Source of the DNA: Agelas oroides
Taxonomy: Eukaryota > Porifera > Demospongiae > Agelasida > Agelasidae
DNA length: 64,000 nt
NCBI GenBank assembly: GCA_949130485.1
Contig: OX422190.1
Span: 185,001 to 249,000, forward strand
Direction of reading: 5' to 3'
The first letter of the stretch is position 1; each line of letters opens with the position of its first letter. Below are positions 51,856-62,600 of this stretch, in pieces. Position numbers and translations under genes: made by a program. A model generated the notes under the pieces. That model was not told the DNA's origin. It did not search any database and saw only the letters and a program-made list of their open reading frames with translations.

Positions 51856-54440
51856 ATCGAAGGCTTCGTCAGCTTCGGTTAGTGTCATTTAACTGTAGAG
51901 GTTGGCATAATGCCAGATCTACGGTTGCTGATCTTCTAGATTCCCATGATATATGATTAATTCAAGAACACTGGCTCTTTAATGAACATTTAAATCAGCT
52001 CAATTTTAATCCTGACTTTCTTTCTGTTGGAGTAAGTGGCATGGATTCTTCAATACTCCTTCGTGGTCGCCCCTTCGGTGGATGCGCAATTCTATTTAGA
52101 AAGTCTTTGATCAGCTCAGTCACCATGCTCTCTACCAATGCAAAGCGTTTCTGTGCCATACGGCTTTCTGACCAATCTGGTTACACGGTTTTGTTAATTT
52201 GTGTCTACCTTCCTACTGAGTATGCTATGTCCTCCTCACGTGATGACTTTCTCTATGTTATCAGTGAGTTGGAAGGCTTCATCAACTCTCAACCCTTTAA
52301 TAGTCTTGTGATCGCTGGTGACTTTGATGTTGATTTTGAGCGGTGTAGCCCTAACACCTTGCAATTGATTCAATTTATGGAGGAGTTTGATCTTGTTTCA
52401 GTGGATCATTCTTACCATGCTAATGTTCAGTTTACTTATGAGGGTTGTAACAGCTCTTCGTGGATTGATCATATCCTTACTAGCCGCCACTTTGCCTCTT
52501 GTTTTACCTCTGTACAAAAGCTTGATATTGCTACTAATCTCTCTGATCACCATCCCCTCTCCGGTATCTTTGATTACTCACTTTGTAGTACTCCTCATCT
52601 GGTGCCTCCCACGGTCTCTCAATTCGCCCCTCGTACAGCTTGGTATAATGTTAATGATTCTGACATTCACAATTTCTGTTATATGATTTCTGATTCCCTA
52701 CCTACTCTACCCTCTGATCTTGTCTAATGTTCTGACCCCTCTTGCCTCAAACATTGTTCATCTCTTGATTTTTACTGCTCAACTCTACTCCGTTGTATTT
52801 CTGATGCTGCTCAATTAACACTCCCAGCTACAAGTCATTTTTCCCCCCGTATTGCTGGTTGGAATGCTGCTGCTCGGCTTTTTAAGTCAAAGGCCAATTT
52901 TTGGCACAAAGTCTGGCTTGACGCAGGCTCTCCCTCCACTGGTGTGTTGTTGCAAATAAAGAAAGCCTCAAAGAGGAGGTATAAATATGAGGTTAGGCGT
53001 CTTAAGCGACAGCAAGCACATATCAGGAGAAGGCAAATGGCTAATGCCTTTGTTAACCCCAACACCCGTAACTTCTGGAAAGAAGTAAGAAATATTAATA
53101 GGTCCTGTTCCTGCAAGTCTCATACTCCAGTTATTGATGGCTTTCATGATCCTGATAATATTGCCCTGCACTTTTCAAACAAACTTTGCACTCTTCTGGC
53201 CTCGGATAGTTCCAGTACCTGTGATAGTCTTTTAGGTCAGATTAATGATAATTTGGTTTCTGAGGATCTGAATCTAGTGTCGATCTCAATCCCCTGTGTC
53301 CGTTCAGCATTTTCTCTGCTAAAGCCTCACAAGAATGATGGTACCAATTTATCTTCTAACCACTTCATTCGTGCTTTGCCAGTTATTGAATTGTTTGTTG
53401 CGGACTTATTTACTAGTATACTTCGTCATGGTTATATGCCCACTGTTCTTCGTGACTGTATTCTGGCTCCCATTCCCAAGGGAAATAAAGATCTGACTCT
53501 TTCAGATAACTATCACCCTGTTGCTCTAGCACCTACTCTTAGCAAGGCTCTGGAGTGGTGTATCCTCCTTAATTATTCAGGTTATTTCACAACCTCTGAT
53601 CTACAATTTGGATTTAAGAGGCAGTTGTCTACAACCCTGTGCACTGGCTTAATTAAGAATGTAGTCTCTAAGTTTGTTCATGCCGGATCTCATGTATATG
53701 GTTGTTTTCTTGATGCAAGTAAAGCTTTTGATCGGGTGAACCATGAGGTTCTCTTTTCTAAACTGATGGAGAGGAATCTCCCTTTAGCCCTGAATCGTTT
53801 TTTAGTATCATGGTACAGGTCACAAAGGATGCAAGTGAGATGGAATAACTCTTTGTCACCCCTTTTTTCTGTTACTAATGGTGTGCGACAGGGAGGTGTT
53901 TTATCACCGATCCTATTTACAGTGTATCTTGATGACCTCCTCTCCAGCTTGAAAAGTCTTGGGATTGGATGTCACTGGGATGGCCTCTTTGTTGGTGCAG
54001 TCTCTTACACAGATGACATTGCCCTCCTGGCCCCCTCACCCTCTGCTCTACGTTTAATGCTTAAGCATTGTGAGGAGTTTGCCATTTCTAGAGGCTTGTC
54101 TTTTAATGCTAGTAAGACTCCGCTCATTCGTTTTGGCACTCAGCCTTCTCATATTGTGCCCAGCTATAATCTCATTCTCTGGTGTTTCACTGCCATTTAC
54201 TGATAGTGTTGTTCACCTTGACCACATTCTGAGTTTTGATAATTCGGATACTGCTGATATCTTATTTAAAGCTCGTGACTTAGTTAGAAAAGCTAATCTT
54301 ATGTTACACACTTTCTCAGCTGCGGACCCCCTAGTTAAATCCTGTCTGTTCAAGTTTTACTGCTTATCTCTGTACGGCTGCTCCCTGTGGAACCTCTCCT
54401 GTCATTCACTCGGCTCTATTGAAGTTTCTTTCAATAACTA
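51852..54440 (+). pseudogene. LINE ORF2: APE endonuclease and reverse transcriptase with few lesions
   Basis: ATG 51852 starts MNRRLRQLRLVSFNCRGWHN. The endonuclease shows LIQEHWLF, VIAGDFDVDFE, SWIDHILTSRHF and LSDHHPLSG. The reverse transcriptase shows ILAPIPKGNKD, FLDASKAFDRVNH, GVRQGGVLSPILF and SYTDDIALLAP (catalytic box, about 54005-54035). Lesions are TGA at 51954, TAA at 52725 and a frameshift near 54170, after which LPFTDSVVHLDHIL and LYGCSLWNLS continue to 54440, where the frame is truncated. The catalytic box has Thr where Ala is usual (YTDD). The clade is not assigned. Confidence 0.85.
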
Positions 54441-57400
54441 GTATTACTCAATGGTTTTAAGTACTCAATGGTTCCTAATGGTTACCGGTGGTTCTCAATG
54501 GTTACCAGTAATTCTTGGTGGTTTTCAATGGTTGTCAGCCAGTTCTCAATGGTTACCAGTAGTTCTCAGGGGTTTTAAACCCGGTTCTCAGTGGTTACCA
54601 GTGTTTCTCAATGGTTACCAGTAGTTATTTCGGAATGCAGTGCCATCACTATCATGCATTTTCAAAGTGCAACATATTGTTGTTAGTTTTCAATTTTGCA
54701 TTTCATTGTTGTTTGTCATTACTCATTGAAATGGTTTTGTGTAAATTTCTATGTACCTGCTAGTAAACAATATTAAGCCTCCAAACAAGATGCATTATGA
54801 AATCATATATCAACCTACAGCCAGCGCAATATGAGATATATCACACTCAATTAGTGGTTTGCTGCTTTATGTTCACCATGGTACAGCAATGGTTACCATG
54901 CAGTGATTCTCAACCGTTCTCAATGGTTCTTAGTGGTTCTGAACTGTTTTCAACGGTTCTCAGTGGTTCTCAATCACTGCAAGTTGTTCTCAATAGTTCA
55001 CAGTAGTGGTCAGTGGTTACCAGTGGTTCTCAATCTTACCAATGGTTCTTAATGTTTGTAGTAGTTCTCAACTGTTACAAGTGGTTCTCAATGATTCTCA
55101 GTTGTTCTCAATGATTACCAGTGGTTACCAATGGTTACCAGTGTTTCTAAATTGTGTTCAGTGGTTCTGAGTGGTTGTGAATGGTTACCAGTGGTTCTCA
55201 CTGGTTCTCAGTTGTTCTTAGGTGTTCTCAATGGTTCTCATTGATTACAATGCAGTGATTCTCAATGGTTACCAGTGGTTATCAATGGTTCTCAGTGGTT
55301 ATCAATGGTTCTCAATGGTTGTCAGTGGTTCTCCATGGTTCTCAATCGCTGTCAGTTGTTCTCAGTGGTTAGCAGTGGTTGTCAATGGTTGTCAGTGGTT
55401 CTTTATGGTCCTTGATCACTGCCGGTGGTTCACAATGGTTCGTGGTAGTTCTCAGTTCTTACCGGTTGTTCTCAATGGTACCAGTGGTTCTCAATGGTCC
55501 CCTGTGGTTGTCAGTTGTTCTCAGTGGTTCTTGATCACTGCCGGTGGTTCTCAATGGTCCCCTGTGTCTCTCAGTGGCACTCTGTGGTTCTTAGTTGTTC
55601 TTTGTTGCTCTCAGTGTTTCTCAGTGGTTCTCAGTGGTTACTAGTAATTCTCAACTGTTACTAGTGTTTCTCATTGGTTTGCAGCGGTTCTCAATGGTTA
55701 GCATGCAGTGGTTCTCTTTGGTTGCCCGTAGTTCTCAGTATTTCTCAGTGGTTACCATGCAGTTGTTCTCAATGGTTCTCAATGGTTCTGAACAGTTCTC
55801 AATGGTTCTCAGTTGTTCTGAACAGTTCTCAATGGTTCTCAGTACGTGTGGATAGCAGTGCCTCTCCATCGTTACCATTAGTTCTCAGTGGTTGCCATCC
55901 AGTGGATGTCAGTGGTGCTCAAAGGTTCTCAATGTTTTTCAACGGTTGTCAGTGGTTCTGAAAGGTTCTGAATGGTTGTTAGGTGTTCTCAATCACCTCC
56001 AATAGTTCTGAATGGTTCACAGTAGTACTCAGTGGTTGACGGTGGTTCTCAATTGTTATAGTAGTTCTCGACTGGTACCAGTGATTCTCAATTACCAGTG
56101 GTTGTCAAGGGATACCAGTGGCTCTAAATGGTTTTCAGTGGTTCTGATTGCTTGTGAATGGTTACCAGTGGTTCTGGCTGCTTCTAAGTGGTTCTTAGTT
56201 GTTCTCAACAGTTTGCCATAATTCACAATGCTTTTCGGTGTTTCTCAATGGTTACCAGTAGTTCTAAATGGTTCTCAGTTGTTACCAGTCATTCTCAATG
56301 GTTCTCAGTGGTTATCAGTGGTACTCAAGGGTTCTCAATTGTTCTCGAAGGTTGTCAGTGGTTAACAGTGTTTCTCAGTAATTTTTACTGGTTGTTAGTT
56401 GTTCTCAATGGTTCTCATTGATTACAATGCAGTGATTCTCAATGGTTACCACTGGTTACCATGCAGTGATTCTCAATGGTTAGCAGTGATTCTCAATGGT
56501 TACCAGTGGTTATCAATGGTTCTCAGTGGCTCTGAATGGCTCTCAGTGGCTCTCAGTGGTTCTTAATGGTTCTTAGTTGTTCTCGATATTTCTCACTGGT
56601 TCTCAGTGGTTACCAGTGTTTCTCATCGGTTGCATGTAGTTGTCAATGGTTAGCATGCAGTGGTTCTTATTCGTTACCCATAGTTCTCAGTGGTTCTGAA
56701 TGGTTGCCAGTTGGTTACCTGTTGTTCTCGATCTTTCTCAGTGGTTCTCAATGGTTTTAGTGGTTCACATTGATAAGTAGCCTCGTACCCAGTCCTCCAC
56801 CACAGCTATCCATACTGCTACGATAGTTGTGGTAGAGGACTGGGAATGAGGTTAGTTTTCAGTGGTTCTCAATGGTTCTCACTGGTTCTCATTGATTATC
56901 ATCCAGTGATTGTCCTTGTGGTTTTTATGCAGTTATCAACGGTTCTCAGTGGTTCTCAATGGTTCTCTGTGGTTCTCAATTGTTTTCAATGTTTCTCTCT
57001 GGTTCTCAGTTGTTACAAGTAACTCTTATTGGTTACCAGTGGTTCTAAATTGTTAAATTGTTTTCAATGGTTCTCAGTGGTTCTGCATGGTTCTAGATTA
57101 ATGCCGGAGGTTCTCAATGGTTCACAGTAGTTCTCAGTTCTTACCAGTGGTTCTCAATGGTACCAGCTGTTATTAATGGTTACAATGCAGTGGTTCTCAA
57201 TGGTTCTCAATGTTTACAAGTAGTTCTCAATGGTTTTCAGTGCTAACCCGTGGTTCTCAATGGTTTCCAGTGGTGCTCGATGGTAGTTCTTTGCAATGCT
57301 TATTAGTGGTTCTCAATGGTTTCCAGTGGTGCTGGATGGTAGTTCTTTGCAATGCTTATTAGTGGTTCTCAATGGTTCTCGGTGCTTTTCAATGGTTACC

Positions 57401-58222
57401 AGTGGTTCTCAATAGTTCTCAATGGTTAGCATACAGTGGTTCTCAGTGGTTCTCAATGGTTACAATGCTGTGGTTCTCGATGGTTGCAATGCAGTGGTTC
57501 TCACTGGTTCTCAATGGTTACCGGAAGATCTCAAAGGTTCTCAGTGGTTATCAGTGGTTCTCAATGGTTTCCAGTGATTCTGAATAGTTATGAGTTTTTC
57601 TCAATGTGTAGCATACGGTGGTTGTCGGTGGTTCTCAATGGTTCTCAATGTTTCACAGTGGTTCTGAACGTTTACTAATGATTCTGTTCAGTTCTCAGTG
57701 GTTCTCAATAACTGCTAGTAGTTCTCAATGGTCTGCAGTAGTTCTCAGTTGTTACCAATGGTACTCAATGATTCTCAATTGTTTTAAGTGATTACCAGTG
57801 GTTCTCAATTGTTCTCGATGGTTCTCAGTGGTTCTCAGTTGTTCTAAACACCTGTCAATTGTCTTCAATGGTTCTCAATGTTTACCAGTGGTTTTCTGTG
57901 GTTCGTAGTGGTTCTCAATCGTTTTCAGTCGTTACCATGCCGTGATTCTCAATGGCTGGCTACCAGTGGTTCTGAATGGTTCTCACAGGTTACCAGTATT
58001 TCTCAATGCTTACCAGTAGTTGTCAATAGCACAATGGTTCTCAGTGGTTCTGCATGGTTCTTGATCACTGCTGGTGGTTCTCAATGGTCCCCAGTAGTTC
58101 TCAGTTGGTACCAGTGTTTCTCAATGATTACCAGTGGTTCTCAATGGTTTCCAGTGGCTCTCAGTGGTTCTTAGTGGTTCTTAGTGGTTCTCATTGGTTG
58201 CCAGTGGTTCTCAATGGGTTGT
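54440..58222 (+). repeat. Decamer satellite, block 2
   Basis: About 3.8 kb of plus-oriented 10-bp units. It contains the linker unit (54620-54900), a hairpin MITE (56778-56854) and a 54-bp tandem duplication (57255-57365, with gatggtagttctttgcaatg). 54600-56000 is a paralogue of 60260-61250. Long open frames reading GSQWLPVVLN or SQWFSMVLSG arise because 30 bp (three units) equals ten codons without stops; they are not accepted as genes. Confidence 0.92.
56778..56854. repeat. Hairpin MITE (tagcctcgtacccagtcctcc family), copy 1 of 6
   Basis: Arms of about 33 bp (cccagtcctccaccacagct / agttgtggtagaggactggg) form a near-perfect hairpin. Further copies: 59702-59778, 62900-62976, 63141-63217, 63412-63488, and a half copy at 63653-63693. 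Its ends (tagcctcgt) resemble those of the palindromic MITE in 35005-35375. Confidence 0.85.
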
Positions 58223-58224
58223 TA

Positions 58225-59040
58225 TTTCCTCAGCATATTGAGTGGTGGGGTCTCTGTCCAGTAGGAGGTAGTGCTCTTCTCTCATCAGCTGTCTCATGGC
58301 TTCAGCAACATAGTCATCATGTCTCATGACTACTGTCGCTGAGCCTTTGTCTGCATGTTTTATGACGATTTCTCCAGTCGGACTCGATTTCTTAGTGACT
58401 TCAGAGTTCCCATCTCCTCCCTTGTGAGGTTGTCTTTATTCTTTTCTGGTGGAGGGGCTCTTTCATGCACGCTTTCATTCCATGCTTGGATGTATGACTC
58501 CAGTGCTGGTTCCCGGTTCTTGGGTGGGGTCCAACGCTTCTTTCTCCTTGTGAATGGGTTTGGCTGGTATTCCTCTCCATCTGATTCTTCACTGTCATAG
58601 AAAACCTCCTTCAGGCGTAGGTGTCTGTAGAAGTCCTCCAAGACATTTTGTAGCTGGAAAGTGTTGAGCTGTGGTGGGGTGGGGCAGAATGACGAGAGAA
58701 CGGTGACTTCTGCTGGGGAGAGTTGAATCTCAGAGAGGTTCACCACGGTGTGGGGATCGGTGAAAACAGTGGGGGTGGGGCTAGCGGTGTGCATGGGTTT
58801 TCTCCGTTTCCTCCGTTTTCGGCATACGTGTTGACGTGTTCAGAAGAGGTAATCGAGTTTCCTCTGTTTGCGTTCTCCGAGTTTCATCCCCATACAAGTC
58901 ATCAAGTGTGTGATAGCTGCCTTGGCTTTGGGGAAGTCTGATCGTTGGCGTAGTTTCTGTTCGAGCTCTTCAATTTGTTTTGCTAGGATGTCCGTTCTGG
59001 AACGACGGAACCATTTGAGAACGCCCATGAGTAACGATGA
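58225..59040 (-). pseudogene. Penelope-like element reverse transcriptase, N-terminal fragment
   Basis: On the minus strand, 59028-58840 reads ILAKQIEELEQKLRQRSDF. After one stop, the same frame continues through CRKRRKRRKPMHTA to VVNLSEIQLSPAEVTVLS, SFCPTPPQLNTF and LEDFYRHLRLKEVFYD. After a frameshift near 58375 comes IVIKHADKGSATVVM and DDYVAEAMRQL. These are the N-terminal and first RT motifs of Penelope-like elements (PTP; ADKGSA-VV-M). The core RT and GIY-YIG parts are absent; satellite resumes at about 58222. Confidence 0.75.
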
Positions 59041-59061
59041 GGTGCGTTGCAGGATGTTGTT

Positions 59062-59600
59062 CCATTCATTCTAATTGGGGCGAGCCTGAGCGAGCCCCAC
59101 ATTAACGTGTTGAATGCGAACGCTGTCTGTCTGTCTGTATGTATGTATGTATGTATGTATGTATGTATTCGTACATTGTACCGTAAATACATTTGTAATT
59201 GTTGAATAACTCGATGAATGCAGGGCATTGTGGGGCGAGCCTGAGCAAGCAGTATGCTAAGTCAAGTCTGGCCTCCTTTTGACCTCTATTGACTCTGAAC
59301 ACACTGCAACGCTTGTCACATGTACTGGTTCATACACAATCAGGAAAGCTGTTGAAAAGTCGCAGGTATTCAATTATTATCTACCTTGGTCCTATAGGGT
59401 AGTACTTCAAACAGCAAAATTTCCCATGTGTAACACATTTAAATCACCTGTCCCATGTGTACCACATGGGGGACATATAAGTCACCTGTCCCTCCCTTGT
59501 CCCATGTGTAAACACATGGGGAACAATTAAGTCAGACTTAAACAGTCAGTGATTAACTTTCTTTATATATTGGGGAGCAGTTAAGTCACCTGTAATTAAT
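59062..59600. repeat. Dispersed repeat with cgagcctgagcgagc ends, and short palindromes
   Basis: 59074-59100 and 59231-59254 carry ggggcgagcctgagcgagc-type motifs around (CTGT)n and (GTAT)n microsatellites (59124-59168). The family also lies at 7892-7915 and 11452-11480. At 59423-59524 there are tandem palindromes of the type cccatgtgtaccacatggg. No gene is seen. Confidence 0.6.
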
Positions 59601-62600
59601 TACCATGTAGTGGTTTACATATGGTTACAAGTGGTTCTAAATGATTCTCTCTGGTTCTCAGATCTTCTCAGTGGTACTCAGTTGTTTTGAATGGTTCTAA
59701 GTAGCCCCGTACCCACTCCTCCACCACAGCTATCTGTACTGCTATGATAGCTGTGGTGGAGGACTGGGAACGAAGCTAGTTCTAAGTGGTTCTCAGTGGT
59801 TCTCAATGCTTCTCACTGGTTACAATGCAGTAGTTGTCAATGGTTCTCAATGGTTCTCAATGGTTACCAGTAGTTCTCAATGGTTATCAATGCTTTTCAG
59901 TGGTTCTCAATAGTTCACAATAGTTCTCTGTTCCTTACAGTGGTTCTCGATGACACCAGTTGTTCTCAATAGTTACAATGCAGTGGTTCTCATTGGCTAT
60001 CCATGGATACCAGTAGTTCTCAGTGGTTCTCAATGGTTACCAGTAGTTCTCAATGGTTCTCAGGGCTTACCAATGGTTCAGCGGTGAATTACTTGTGGTT
60101 CTCAGTGGTTGTCATGTAGTAGTTCACAATGTTTTTTGGTGGTTCTCAATAACGACTATAGTATTACTCAATGGTTTTAAGCACTCAATGGTTCCCAATG
60201 GTTACCAGTAGTTCTCGGTGGTTTTCAATGGTTGTCAGCCAGTTCTCAGTGGTTACCAGTGTTTCTCAATAGCTACCAGTAGTTATTTCGGAATGTAGTG
60301 CCATCACTATCATGTATTTTCAAAGTGCAACTTATTGTTATTAGTTTTCAATTTTGCATTTCATTGTCGTTTGTCATTACTCATTGAAATGGTTTTGTGT
60401 AAATTTCTATGTACCTGTACAATGTTGCTAGTAAACAATATTAAGCCTCCAAACAAGATGCATTATGAAATCATATATCAACCTACAGCCAGCGCAGTAT
60501 GAGATATATCACACTCAATTAGTGATTTGTTGCTTTATGTTCACCATGGTACAGCAATGGTTACCATGCAGTGGTTCTCAATGGTTCACAATGGTTCTCA
60601 ACCGTTCTCAATGGTTCTTAGTGGTTCTGAACTGTTTTCAATGGTTCTCAGTGGTTCTCAATCACTGCAAGTTGTTCTCAATAGTTCACAGTAGTAGTCA
60701 GTGGTTACCAGTGGTTCTCAATGTTACCAGTGGTTCTTAATGTTTGTGGTAGTTCTCAACTGTTACAAGTGGTTCTCAATGATTCTCAGTTGTTCTCAAT
60801 GATTACCAGTGGTTACCAATGGTTACCAGTGTTTCTAAATTGTTTTCAGTGGTTCTGAATGGTTGTGAATGGTTATCAGTGGTTCTCAATGGTTACTAAT
60901 AATTCTCAACTGTTACTAGTGTTTCTCATTGGTTTGCAGCGGTTCTCAATGGTTAGCATGCAGTGGTTCTCTTTGGTTGCCCGTAGTTCTCAGTGGTTCT
61001 CAGTGGTTACCATGCAGTTGTTCTCAATGGTTCTCAATGGTTGTCAATGGTTCACAATGGTTCTCAATGGTTCTCAGTTGTTCTGAACAGTTCTCAATGG
61101 TTCTCAGTACGTGTGGTTACCAGTGCCTCTCCATGGTTACCATTAGTTCTCAGTGGTTGCCATCCAGTGGATGTCAATTGTGCTCGAAGGTTCTCAATGT
61201 CTTTCAACGGTTGTCAGTGGTTCTGAAAGGTTCTGAATGGTTGTTAGGTGTACTCAGTGGTTCTCAGTGGTTACCAGTGTTTCTCAATGGTTCTCAGAGG
61301 TTGTGAATGATTACCAGTGTTTCTCAATGGTTTCCAGTAGCCCTGAAGGTGAGCATGCACTAGTTCTGTGTAATTCTCAGTTTTATAAGTAGCTCTTAGT
61401 GGTTACCAGTGGTTCTCAATGGGTACCATGTAGTGGTTTCAAGTGGTTATCGGTGGTTCTCAACAATTTTCAGTGGTTCCCATTGTTTACCGGTTGTTTT
61501 CAATTCTTCTTCCTGAGATCTGGATCCTCACTCCTCATCTTCTCAATCACCATGATAGAGAGGTCATCTGTGGAGTGGTCTTACCAGTGGTTCTCAATGG
61601 TTTCCAGTGGTTCAATGATTTTCAGTTGTTGTCAGTGATATTTTTAGTGGTTATCACAGATTTTTAATGGTTATTATTGGTTCTCAATGGTTCTCAGAGC
61701 TTTTCAATGGTTACCAGTGGTTCGAAATGGTTATCAGTGGTTCTTAACGGTTACCAGTGGCTGTTAGTGGTTACCAGTAGTTCTCAGTGGTTACCATCCA
61801 GTGGTTCTCAATGGTTCTCAGTAGTTGTCAGTGGTTCTTAACAGTTCTCAATGGTTCTCCGTGGTTCCAAGTGTTACCAGTAGTTTTCAATGAGTGGCAT
61901 GCAGTGGTTCTCAATGTTTCTCAATGGTTTTCAATTGTTTTCTGTGGTTTTCAATGTGCTTCTCAATGGTTCTCAGTGGTTCTGAACAGTTCTCTATTGT
62001 TCTCCGTGGTTCGCAGTGGTTACCAGTATTTCTCAATGGTTACCAGCCATGCAGTGGTTCTCAATGGTTCTCAGTGCTTCTGAACAGTTCTCAATGATTA
62101 TAGTATAGTTCTCAATGGTTACCAGTGGTTCTCAAAGGTAACCAGTTGCTCTCAATGATTCTCAGTTTTTCTCAACGATTACCCTTATCAATGGTGACCA
62201 GTTGTTAAAATGCAGTGATTCTCAATGGTTCTCAGTGGTTACCATGCAGTAATTCTCAATGGTTAGCAGTGGTTCTCAGTGGTTCTCAGAGGTTACCAGA
62301 TGTTCTCAATGGTTACCAGTGTGTATCAATGGTTCTAGGTTCACAATGGTTTTTGGTGGTTATTAATCACTACTGGTAGCTAGTTATCAATGCTTCTCAG
62401 TAGTTGTCTATGGTTGTGAATGGTTACCAGTGGTTCTCAATGGTTCTCAATGGTTACCAGGTGTTCTCGATTGTTATCTGTGGTACTCAATGATTACCAG
62501 TGGTTGTCAGTGGTTCGCAGTTGTTACCACTGGATCTCAATAGTTACTAGGTGTTCTCAATTGTTATCAGTGGTACAGTGATTCTCAATGGTTCTCAGTA

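Larger units (their letters stand above)
50380..54440 (+). mobile_element. Nearly intact two-ORF LINE inserted in the satellite
   Basis: A 5' untranslated part (50380-50794), a broken ORF1 and an ORF2 with endonuclease and reverse transcriptase are in order. The 3' end is cut at about 54432-54440, where decamer satellite resumes. The related satellite copy at 60147-60165 (aataac ... tattactcaatgg) matches the right flank without the LINE. A poly(A) tail is absent, so the 3' end has been lost or deleted. Confidence 0.8.
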
